NCBI GenBank assembly: GCA_021802165.1
Contig: JAKAAU010000099.1
Coordinates: 1 to 6,189 of the forward strand
From: Thermoplasmata archaeon
Lineage (GTDB): Archaea; Thermoplasmatota; Thermoplasmata; Thermoplasmatales; Thermoplasmataceae
Direction: 5' to 3'
Length of the DNA stretch: 6,189 nucleotides
Each line of letters starts with the position of its first letter. Position 1 is the first letter of the stretch. Below are positions 1 through 5,352 of the stretch, piece after piece. The notes under the pieces are model-generated. The model was not told where the DNA came from. It searched no databases and worked only from the letters and a program-made list of their open reading frames with translations. Position numbers and translations under genes: made by a program.

Positions 1-1489
1 ACAACTTCAGAAAGAGAAGTTATTATTATCAAAAAAATTTAATCTTGATGTGGTACCAAGTGATGTGGAAATACTCAATTATGGTAATAACAGAAAATTT
101 GTCCAGCTCCTGCGAAAAAAGCCTACCAGGACGGTTTCAGGCGTTGCCGTGGTAGCGGCTATGACCTCACCGGAGGCATGCCCTCACGGGAAATGTATAT
201 TCTGCCCGGGAGGTATTGATTCAAATTCTCCACAATCGTATACAGGCTACGAACCATCTGCCCTCAGGGGTAAAAATAACTATTACGATTCTTATAATAT
301 TACATTCAATAGATTAAAGCAGCTGGAAACGATTGGGCATGATACAAGCAAGGTCGATCTTATTGTGATGGGTGGGACATTCACCGCAAGAAGCCAGATG
401 TATCAGGAAACCTTTGTTAAAGGATGCCTTGACGGGATGAATAAGAATGTGTCAAATAGCCTGCAGGAATCCATAATGGAAAACGAAACTTCCTCAAGAA
501 GATGCATAGGAATGACCATTGAAACTAAGCCAGACTGGTTCAATGAGAGAGAAATAGATGAAGCCCTTTCATACGGCACAACAAAGGTTGAGCTGGGCAT
601 ACAGGTACTAAACGATGCAATATTGCGTCTTAACAGAAGGGGCCACGGAATTGAAGAAATAGTCAGGTCCACACAAATGGCAAGAGACGCAGGATTTAAA
701 ATGCTCTATCATTTAATGCCAGGTATGTACGGTTCTTCCTATAAAGAAGATATAAAAAGCTTTGATATGGCGATGAATGATGATAGATTCAGACCAGATA
801 TGCTCAAAATATATCCCACACTGGTTGTTAAAAATACAGCACTGTATATGTACTGGAAAGCAGGAAAGTACATGCCGTATGACACTCAAAAAGTTGTACA
901 GATGGCAACATATTTCATGAAAAATATGCCACCATGGGTCAGAGTTATGAGAATGCAGAGAGATATCCCTGTGAATTTTATAGATGCCGGGGTTAAAAGA
1001 AGTGATTTGCACAACCTTGTTGATAATGAGTTGAGAAATAGAGGAATAAAAACCATGGAAATCAGAAGTCGGGAAGTGGGTATTACAAAGGATTCATTCC
1101 ATAACGATTACTCCCTAATAAGAAGAAATTACAGGGCAGCGGATGGGGATGAAATATTTCTTTCCTATGAAAATTCCAAAAAAGATATAATAGGATATCT
1201 GAGATTGAGAATGCCATCGGAATTTGCACACAGGAAGGAAATTATGGGTTCCTCAGTTATCAGGGAAATAAAGGTAATGGGAAATATCGTACCAATAGGT
1301 GAGGAATCATCAGAAAACTGGCAGCATCATGGTTTTGGCAAAAAACTTCTTGAGGAAGCAGAAAAGATATCCCTGGAAGAATACGATAAAAAGAGAATTA
1401 TTGTTATAAGCGGTATAGGCGTAAGAAATTATTTTAGAAAGTATGGATATGAAAGATTAGGGCCATACATGGCAAAGGAACTGACATGA
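1..1489 (+). CDS. elp3: Elp3-type tRNA uridine-34 radical SAM/GNAT enzyme, 5' end cut by window
   Basis: Archaeal Elp3 uses a radical S-adenosylmethionine reaction on an acetyl group from acetyl-CoA to carboxymethylate C5 of wobble uridine in tRNA; it acts in the cytoplasm. Counting from the GTG at base 50, a CPHGKCIFCPGG cluster motif gives Fe-S cysteines 44, 49 and 52 (CX4CX2C). Family blocks follow: QSYTGYEP (63-70), MGGTF (107-111), MTIETKPDW (155-163), the GVKRSDLHNLV region (314-324) and IRSREVG (338-344). A C-terminal GNAT domain (about 350-479) carries HHGFGKKLLEEAE, VISGIGVRNYFRK and GYERLGPYM. The frame is open without a stop back to base 2, and its upstream codons read KKFNLDVVPSDVEIL, like the normal Elp3 N-terminus. 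The GTG at 50 is therefore probably internal, and I estimate some tens of residues are missing. No other Elongator subunit is visible, as expected in archaea. It converges with the aldolase gene. Confidence 0.95.
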   Translation, partial: QLQKEKLLLSKKFNLDVVPSDVEILNYGNNRKFVQLLRKKPTRTVSGVAVVAAMTSPEACPHGKCIFCPGGIDSNSPQSYTGYEPSALRGKNNYYDSYNITFNRLKQLETIGHDTSKVDLIVMGGTFTARSQMYQETFVKGCLDGMNKNVSNSLQESIMENETSSRRCIGMTIETKPDWFNEREIDEALSYGTTKVELGIQVLNDAILRLNRRGHGIEEIVRSTQMARDAGFKMLYHLMPGMYGSSYKEDIKSFDMAMNDDRFRPDMLKIYPTLVVKNTALYMYWKAGKYMPYDTQKVVQMATYFMKNMPPWVRVMRMQRDIPVNFIDAGVKRSDLHNLVDNELRNRGIKTMEIRSREVGITKDSFHNDYSLIRRNYRAADGDEIFLSYENSKKDIIGYLRLRMPSEFAHRKEIMGSSVIREIKVMGNIVPIGEESSENWQHHGFGKKLLEEAEKISLEEYDKKRIIVISGIGVRNYFRKYGYERLGPYMAKELT

Positions 1490-1697
1490 TATCCCCACCG
1501 GTTATACTTCTTAATATGAATAATTATTGAATCTCTATAGCAACAATTCCAGAGCTAGCGGACATATCTTGAATAAGAACAATTCTGAAACGTTGAATTT
1601 TCTCACCTTATTTAAAAATATAATGAGATATTATAAACAGTTTTCTTCTTAAGGATATTACTATCAAGAATCGTTAAATTTCCATGGACCACCATAG
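1490..1697. other. AT-rich convergent intergenic spacer
   Basis: This is the 208-base gap between the stops of the converging elp3 and aldolase genes. It contains no open frame of useful size, no tRNA-like fold and no strong hairpin. Candidate archaeal U-tract terminators are the pyrimidine run TTTTCTTCTT at 1641-1650 for the rightward transcript and a T5 run (minus strand, 1614-1618) for the leftward one. A TATA-like stretch around 1609-1622 could also read as a promoter for a short rightward RNA, but nothing downstream supports one. Confidence 0.4.
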
Positions 1698-2354
1698 TTA
1701 TTTCCAGTTTTTCCACTGATTAAGATAACCTTCTGACATGTTTCTCAATTCCTTAACATCTTTTTCCGGCAGTACATTAACCTTCCCACATAGTTTAGCG
1801 AGGATGAAAATATGAGCAGATTTTTCCAGAACCTGGGCTGCTATAACCGCACGTTCCATATCACTACCAACGGTTACAGCCCCGTGATTTTTCATTATTG
1901 TTGCATTGTTTGTATCAAGACCTTTTACTACTTTATCTGCTAGTTCCTGTGTACCTGTAATTGCATATTCTGAAACATTAACACCGTTTCCCAGAATCAT
2001 TGCAGTGTCCTCAGTTATAGGAGGTATTTTATCATCTGTTACAGATAGCACCGATGAATATACAGAATGTGTGTGTACTATTGCATTGACATCCGGCCGT
2101 TTCTTATAGATGGCATAATGCATCAATCTCTCACTGGATGGAGCAAGTTTTCCTTCGATTACGCTACCATTTATATCAGTTATTACCATGTCTTCCGGTT
2201 TACTCTTCTCATAATTTGTACCACTGGGTGTAATTGCGATATTCCCATCATGGCATTTAATACTGATATTGCCCCAGGAACCCACAGTTAAATTTCCTTT
2301 AACCATTTCCCTGCAGGCATTTAAAACAATATTCCTTTCATTTTCATAATTCAT
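1698..2354 (-). CDS. Class II aldolase/adducin family protein, FucA-like
   Basis: A 218-residue protein of about the length of bacterial L-fuculose-1-phosphate aldolase, a zinc enzyme that splits sugar 1-phosphates to dihydroxyacetone phosphate and an aldehyde. The family sites are all present: GNIS (28-31) and TPSG (42-45) for phosphate binding, PSSE with Glu75 as the likely catalytic acid/base, HTH with zinc ligands His94 and His96, and NHG with the third ligand His157. All expected metal and catalytic positions I can identify are kept, so it should be active. The substrate is not decided by sequence. Archaeal relatives are linked to lactaldehyde formation or to salvage of 5-deoxy and 5-methylthio pentose phosphates, and a methylthioribulose-phosphate dehydratase belongs to the same fold. 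The ATG at 2354 is preceded by GGTGGC 11 bases upstream and by a TATA-like box. It lies 38 bases after the Usp gene. Family confident, substrate unknown. Confidence 0.88.
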   Translation of the reverse strand: MNYENERNIVLNACREMVKGNLTVGSWGNISIKCHDGNIAITPSGTNYEKSKPEDMVITDINGSVIEGKLAPSSERLMHYAIYKKRPDVNAIVHTHSVYSSVLSVTDDKIPPITEDTAMILGNGVNVSEYAITGTQELADKVVKGLDTNNATIMKNHGAVTVGSDMERAVIAAQVLEKSAHIFILAKLCGKVNVLPEKDVKELRNMSEGYLNQWKNWK

Positions 2355-2373
2355 TTTAATTGATTGCCACCGA

Positions 2374-2383
2374 TTATAAAATA
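2374..2383 (-). promoter_or_regulatory. TATA-like promoter of the aldolase gene
   Basis: On the minus strand the 38-base gap after the Usp gene contains TATTTTATAA. Its centre lies about 24-25 bases before the aldolase ATG, the spacing expected of an archaeal TATA box driving a leaderless or near-leaderless transcript. This suggests the aldolase gene can be transcribed independently of the Usp gene. The GGTGGC at 2366-2371 would serve as a ribosome site only if the transcript started further upstream. Confidence 0.4.
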
Positions 2384-2392
2384 TTTGTTCAG

Positions 2393-3208
2393 CTATTTTT
2401 TGATAAGAATTGCATCTGTGTCAGGATCCTTGATGAGAAGTTTAATATCTGATGTCATTCTATAATTCTGGGATTTTCTGGTCCCCACAACTATACAATC
2501 TGGACTCTCCGTTCTGATATAACTGCCTATTTCTTCCTTGATACCACTATGTTCACCGGATTTTATAATGGTAATGTCAAGTTTATTTTCAGAGAGCATG
2601 CCGGGATTGTTCATGAGCATTTTAAAGCCATGTGTCGGTGTCCTGTCATATTTTCTCAAATCATAAATTGTTACATGAGAACCGTAGGTTCTTGCTATTA
2701 ACATGGCAAAGAATACAGCAGCTCTGGTATTTATTGATTCAGCCAGGGGAATCAGTATATTATTATAGGATCGATCCAGGTCACTGGAGCTCAGTATTGC
2801 ACTGGGTATTGTGGAATTCTTAAGTATATAATCACCTATATTCCCGAATATGGAACTTGAAAGAAGCGACCTTTTTCTTGTAGACAGGAATAAAAGATCG
2901 TAATAATGTCCAGAGGTTTCGATTACTATTCCCTTTTTTATATCCTCAAATGTCTGAATCTTTGGAACAACTTTTATACCCGCCTTTTTTCCCTCATTAT
3001 AGGCTGAAGCTACAAGATTCAATCGACTGTATGCACCAACATTTTCCTTTTTTTCCCGTATTGTGATAGCAGTAATTTCAGACCCTGCATTTTTTGATAT
3101 ATCATATGATATTTTTAGAGCCTTTCTAGAATTTGTTCCCTTGAACATGGGTACAATGATATGGTCTGTTTTTAAAAAGTATGATCGTGAAGATTCAAAC
3201 ATATTCAT
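2393..3208 (-). CDS. Tandem universal stress protein (Usp) domain protein
   Basis: A 271-residue soluble protein with two Usp-like alpha/beta domains, about residues 15-140 and 149-271. Each opens with a hydrophobic strand of the Usp type (HIIVPMFKG, then NILIPLAES) followed by a helix (SRKALKISYDI; TRAAVFFAMLIA). Domain 1 ends with STRKRSLLSSSIFGNIGDYILKN and then IPSAIL, the usual Usp C-terminal pattern; domain 2 has CIVVGTRKS and ends AILIKK. The glycines of the ATP-binding G-2x-G-9x-G-S/T motif are mostly replaced: Ser109 and Lys112 stand where Gly is expected in domain 1, and only Gly242 matches in domain 2. The Asp common after the first strand is absent in both. It is probably a non-ATP-binding Usp. 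No signal peptide or membrane segment is seen. The role (stress or ligand sensing) is unknown. The start may be the ATG at 3208 or the in-frame ATG at 3202. Confidence 0.75.
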   Translation of the reverse strand: MNMFESSRSYFLKTDHIIVPMFKGTNSRKALKISYDISKNAGSEITAITIREKKENVGAYSRLNLVASAYNEGKKAGIKVVPKIQTFEDIKKGIVIETSGHYYDLLFLSTRKRSLLSSSIFGNIGDYILKNSTIPSAILSSSDLDRSYNNILIPLAESINTRAAVFFAMLIARTYGSHVTIYDLRKYDRTPTHGFKMLMNNPGMLSENKLDITIIKSGEHSGIKEEIGSYIRTESPDCIVVGTRKSQNYRMTSDIKLLIKDPDTDAILIKK

Positions 3209-3226
3209 ATTTATCCAAGTAAAGAA

Positions 3227-3236
3227 TATAATAATT
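3227..3236 (-). promoter_or_regulatory. Possible TATA box of the Usp gene
   Basis: The minus strand reads AATTATTATA here, centred about 23 bases before the ATG at 3208 and about 29 bases before the in-frame ATG at 3202. It lies in the 78-base gap after the 116-residue gene. No convincing Shine-Dalgarno sequence precedes either ATG, which fits a leaderless transcript. The gap is AT-rich, so chance matches are likely. Confidence 0.3.
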
Positions 3237-3245
3237 TCTATTACT

Positions 3246-3256
3246 ATAAAAAATTC
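3246..3256 (-). terminator. Possible U-tract terminator of the parA transcript
   Basis: A T6 run on the minus strand (3248-3253) lies about 35 bases after the stop of the 116-residue gene. Archaeal transcription often ends at such T-rich tracts without a hairpin. The same bases, TTTTTTATAG, could instead be part of the downstream Usp promoter. Confidence 0.3.
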
Positions 3257-3286
3257 TGTTTCACCAGTAAAATAAACAGGAAGTTA

Positions 3287-3637
3287 TTATTTCCTATCTA
3301 TAAATGAATCACCTTTATGGTTCCTCTCTTCTAGCCTTTTTTTAATATAATCTAGAAGCTCTGATTTGGTTTTTAATTTCGCTATACTACTATCTCTTCC
3401 CAGTCTGTTATCCCTTATAAAGGATTTTAAGGTTGCTATGTTTTTACTTTTAAGGGTTTTATATAGTTCTTCATCATTTCCGTATTCAGTTATTTTTATC
3501 CTCTTTGCCGGTTTCTTTTTCTCGTCGAGCCTTATATCTATATGAATCTTATCAATGAGGGCAGGATCGCTTTCAAGACGATCTGCTATATACCTCAGGA
3601 TTTCCGAAAGATTATTAGATTTAGTTTTACTCAACAT
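3287..3637 (-). CDS. Small basic protein coupled to parA, possible SAP-like DNA-binding fold
   Basis: A 116-residue charged, lysine-rich protein with no close family I can name. Residues 8-31 form a predicted helix pair (LSEILRYIADRLESDPALIDK). Residues 32-55 look like a short beta stretch rich in basic residues (KKKPAKRIKI). Residues 56-104 have a helix, extended loop, helix pattern (EELYKTLKSKNIATLKSFIR, then KLKTKSELLDYIKKRLEE) resembling SAP/HeH-type nucleic-acid-binding modules; this is inference from pattern only. The ATG at 3637 sits inside the last codons of parA (11-base overlap) and is preceded by a good ribosome site, GGAGATCA, at 3644-3651. The two genes should therefore be co-transcribed and translationally coupled. 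That arrangement is typical of a ParA partner, so a ParB-like or adaptor role is the best guess. No ParB nuclease-like or ribbon-helix-helix signature is seen. Confidence 0.7.
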   Translation of the reverse strand: MLSKTKSNNLSEILRYIADRLESDPALIDKIHIDIRLDEKKKPAKRIKITEYGNDEELYKTLKSKNIATLKSFIRDNRLGRDSSIAKLKTKSELLDYIKKRLEERNHKGDSFIDRK

Positions 3638-4484
3638 ATTTCATGATCTCCTTCACCAGATTATTATATTTTTCTGTAAGATCATATCCATATTTCTGCC
3701 CCAGCGTGCTCACTTCGGTCTGATACTCTGCCGCCTCGGAAACCCTGACACTCAATGGTATGTATGGTGTGAGAATTCTTGGGTAGTCTCCCTTTCTTTC
3801 CCGGTATTTCAGTGAATCTATTATTGAATCGTGCAATCTATTATTTGATCTGTACATGGATATTATGATTCCCAGGGGTTTTATTGCAATTCCTGCATCC
3901 TTTTTAAAAGCGTCTATTCTGGCCAGTATCTGCGGGATTCCATAGGTAGAAAGTATATCCGGTACTGTAGGAATTAAATAATAATCGGAAATATATATGC
4001 CGGATAGTGTGATTAATCCAAGATTCGGGGGGCAGTCTATCATAACATAATCATAATTTTCAATAACCTTGCTTAATGACTCCTTCAATACTGTAATGGG
4101 AGTCTTTACAAAATACCCGGAATTAGATACAAGCGGTAGTTTATCCTGTATGTCTATGAGCCTTAGACTGGATGGTAGAAGATCTAGATTCTTGATACCT
4201 GAATTCACATTGGATACGTTTTTAACAATTGAAGCTTCCAGATTAAAGAGCTCTGTGCCGTAAACCTTATCACTGAAAAGCTGGAAAATAGTATTTCCCT
4301 TTTTATCCATATTTAGCCATTTGGATTCATCCATAAGTGAAACGGTTGCATTTGTCTGTGGGTCTAGATCAATGATCAGTACTTTTTTACCATAATTAGC
4401 AGCCAGCATTTCAGAAACAGCTATTGTTGTCTGGGTTTTGCCTACACCACCCTTTAAATTAATCGTGCTTATTACATGTACCAT
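3627..4484 (-). CDS. ParA/Soj-family chromosome- or plasmid-partition ATPase
   Basis: A 285-residue cytoplasmic P-loop ATPase of the ParA/MinD superfamily. The deviant Walker A motif KGGVGKT is at 11-17, with signature Lys11, P-loop Lys16 and Thr17. The Walker A' segment IIDLDPQTNAT (37-47) carries Asp39 and Asp41. Walker B VMIDCPPNLG (147-156) contains Asp150, followed by the family stretch PDILSTYGIPQIL. ParA proteins cycle between ATP-bound dimers on DNA and released monomers, stimulated by a partner protein, to position DNA or other cargo. There is no N-terminal helix-turn-helix extension, so it is Soj-like in length and should not be its own repressor. No membrane-targeting C-terminal helix of MinD type is obvious. 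It overlaps by 11 bases the downstream small basic gene, its likely partner. It has a well-placed TATA box and no ribosome site, suggesting a leaderless mRNA starting at the ATG at 4484. Whether the locus is chromosomal or of plasmid origin cannot be told here. Confidence 0.92.
   Translation of the reverse strand: MVHVISTINLKGGVGKTQTTIAVSEMLAANYGKKVLIIDLDPQTNATVSLMDESKWLNMDKKGNTIFQLFSDKVYGTELFNLEASIVKNVSNVNSGIKNLDLLPSSLRLIDIQDKLPLVSNSGYFVKTPITVLKESLSKVIENYDYVMIDCPPNLGLITLSGIYISDYYLIPTVPDILSTYGIPQILARIDAFKKDAGIAIKPLGIIISMYRSNNRLHDSIIDSLKYRERKGDYPRILTPYIPLSVRVSEAAEYQTEVSTLGQKYGYDLTEKYNNLVKEIMKYVE
3644..3651 (-). promoter_or_regulatory. Shine-Dalgarno site within the parA 3' end
   Basis: The minus strand reads GGAGATCA, close to the archaeal anti-16S complement GGAGGTGATC, ending six bases before the ATG at 3637. 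Because it lies inside parA, it implies internal initiation on the same mRNA. It fixes the start of the small downstream gene. Confidence 0.6.
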
Positions 4485-4505
4485 TAAGGGTAAAACAGTC
4501 GTTTG

Positions 4506-4513
4506 TATTTAAA
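4506..4513 (-). promoter_or_regulatory. TATA box of parA, leaderless-type promoter
   Basis: The minus strand reads TTTAAATA, centred about 25-26 bases before the parA ATG. This is the spacing at which archaeal transcription would begin at or next to the start codon. No Shine-Dalgarno sequence lies between the box and the ATG, which agrees with a leaderless mRNA. It separates parA transcription from the 86-residue gene upstream. Confidence 0.55.
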
Positions 4514-4560
4514 TTATTTCACTGACTTATTATTTTTTCAAATTTTTCTATAATAACTTT

Positions 4561-4821
4561 TTAATACGGGGGCATCGGCTTGAGAACGGTTCCCTCATTG
4601 TTCATCAATGTTTTATACTTCCCGAGATTTATCTGCACATATCTAATAGCCTTCGGTTCGTTTTTATTCAATAACCTTTCTATGGAATCATTACTCTCAT
4701 TTGCTTTATTGCATACATCACTGATTTCCTCTGGTGTTAATTCCCTATCTGTATCATCCATATAACGTATATTTATACTTTTTATTTCAGCACATTTGTA
4801 CATGTATTGATAAAAGCTCAT
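4561..4821 (-). CDS. Hypothetical 86-residue protein
   Basis: I do not recognise this protein. It is 86 residues long, polar and charged, with no signal peptide, membrane helix or metal-binding cysteine pattern (only two Cys, residues 10 and 37). Residues 12-21 look like a beta strand (EIKSINIRYM). Residues 29-52 are a likely acidic helix starting with TPEEISDVCNKA. A second strand, IRYVQINLGKY (59-69), leads to a tail ending KPMPPY. The codon use looks like that of its neighbours, which supports real coding. It lies 48 bases after the NMP kinase gene and 76 bases before parA, on the same strand as both. A T-run and a TATA-like box in the first gap suggest it may be transcribed alone. The ATG at 4821 is chosen as the longest start; the ATG at 4803 is also possible. 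Confidence 0.6.
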   Translation of the reverse strand: MSFYQYMYKCAEIKSINIRYMDDTDRELTPEEISDVCNKANESNDSIERLLNKNEPKAIRYVQINLGKYKTLMNNEGTVLKPMPPY

Positions 4822-4845
4822 GTCTTAATTAATTTTATCATGAGG

Positions 4846-4853
4846 CTTTAATA
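4846..4853 (-). promoter_or_regulatory. Possible TATA box of the 86-residue gene
   Basis: The minus strand reads TATTAAAG, centred about 28 bases before the ATG at 4821, slightly longer than the ideal spacing. It directly follows the palindrome CCTGCAGG (4854-4861). Weak evidence, since the region is AT-rich. Confidence 0.3.
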
Positions 4854-4861
4854 CCTGCAGG

Positions 4862-4868
4862 AAAAATA
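4862..4868 (-). terminator. Possible U-tract terminator of the tiaS-kinase transcript
   Basis: A T5 run on the minus strand (4862-4866, within ATATTTTT) begins a few bases after the kinase stop codon and is followed by the palindrome CCTGCAGG. A T-rich tract directly after a stop is the usual look of archaeal terminators, but the run is short. Confidence 0.3.
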
Positions 4869-4869
4869 T

Positions 4870-5352
4870 TTATTTGCTATTATTAATCCTTGATATTATA
4901 TGAATTACCTCGTTGTAGATATCCCCAATATTCCTTGATCGTTCATTTATAATATGTATCCTGTTTGCTGGGAGTCTATCCAGTGCTTCATAATAAATAA
5001 TATCCGCCATCTGTGCATCAAGATTTTCATTTATTTTTTCAATGGAATATCCTCTTTCTTCCATTCGCTTTATCAAGGTTTCATTGTCATCTACAAGAAT
5101 AATTACGTGATTGCAGTTAAGCAAATGTGAATAATGGGATTCCACAATATCAAAGTCAATATGTATATTGGATAGTCCATCTATATCAACAATATCCTCG
5201 TTATTTACACCTGCGGATCTGGCAATATGATTTAGCCCTGTGCATCTAAATCCATGTTCATTCAGCATTTTGCATAATGTACTTTTTCCTGTTCCCGGTA
5301 TTCCTGTTATACAAATCAAGCTATATAACCCCACTTTGATTGCCATTTCCAT
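4870..5352 (-). CDS. AK6/Fap7-family NMP kinase (putative adenylate kinase)
   Basis: Members of this family are small adenylate kinases/ATPases; eukaryotic Fap7 and its archaeal relatives bind ribosomal protein uS11 and help small-subunit maturation. The P-loop GIPGTGKST lies at residues 17-25 (Lys23). The family regions follow: NNEDIVDIDGL (50-60), IDFDIVESHYSHLL (65-78, the position of the VDxH-type motif), the strand VIILVDD (83-89), and the lid-like stretch RMEERGYSIEKINENLDAQ with the following EA (96-124). Length is about 160 residues against roughly 150-180 for the family. The start is doubtful. The ATG at 5352 overlaps tiaS by 32 bases and adds about 11 residues before the strand LICITG, with which family members normally begin. 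A TTG at 5319, one base after the tiaS stop and preceded by AAGTGGGG, would give the canonical short N-terminus. Either way it is coupled to tiaS. Confidence 0.85.
   Translation of the reverse strand: MEMAIKVGLYSLICITGIPGTGKSTLCKMLNEHGFRCTGLNHIARSAGVNNEDIVDIDGLSNIHIDFDIVESHYSHLLNCNHVIILVDDNETLIKRMEERGYSIEKINENLDAQMADIIYYEALDRLPANRIHIINERSRNIGDIYNEVIHIISRINNSK

Noticed and set aside
403..1012. Open frames on the minus strand inside elp3
   Set aside because: They lie wholly opposite a confidently identified gene, have no family resemblance, and their residue make-up reflects the reverse complement of elp3 codons.
1542..1588. Imperfect direct repeat AACAATTC at 1542 and 1578, with a short AGAA/TTCT inverted repeat at 1576-1586
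   Set aside because: An eight-base match and a four-base stem in AT-rich spacer are expected by chance; no third copy or longer arm is seen.
1609..1650. Promoter-like TTTAAAAATATA followed by ATGAGATATTATAAACAG as a tiny gene or RNA
   Set aside because: The frame ends after nine codons and no structured RNA or box C/D motif pair is seen downstream.
1906..2291. Open frames on the plus strand opposite the aldolase gene
   Set aside because: Antisense shadows of a conserved enzyme, with no ribosome site or domain.
4495..4525. Possible inverted repeat AGTC/GACT flanking the parA TATA box, considered as an operator or parS-like site
   Set aside because: Only four bases per arm with a long AT spacer, and no repetition nearby; not enough for an operator or centromere call.
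3287..4821. Integrated plasmid or mobile element carrying parA
   Set aside because: No integrase, replication gene, att repeats or tRNA are visible and base composition is like the flanks; ParA genes also occur on archaeal chromosomes.
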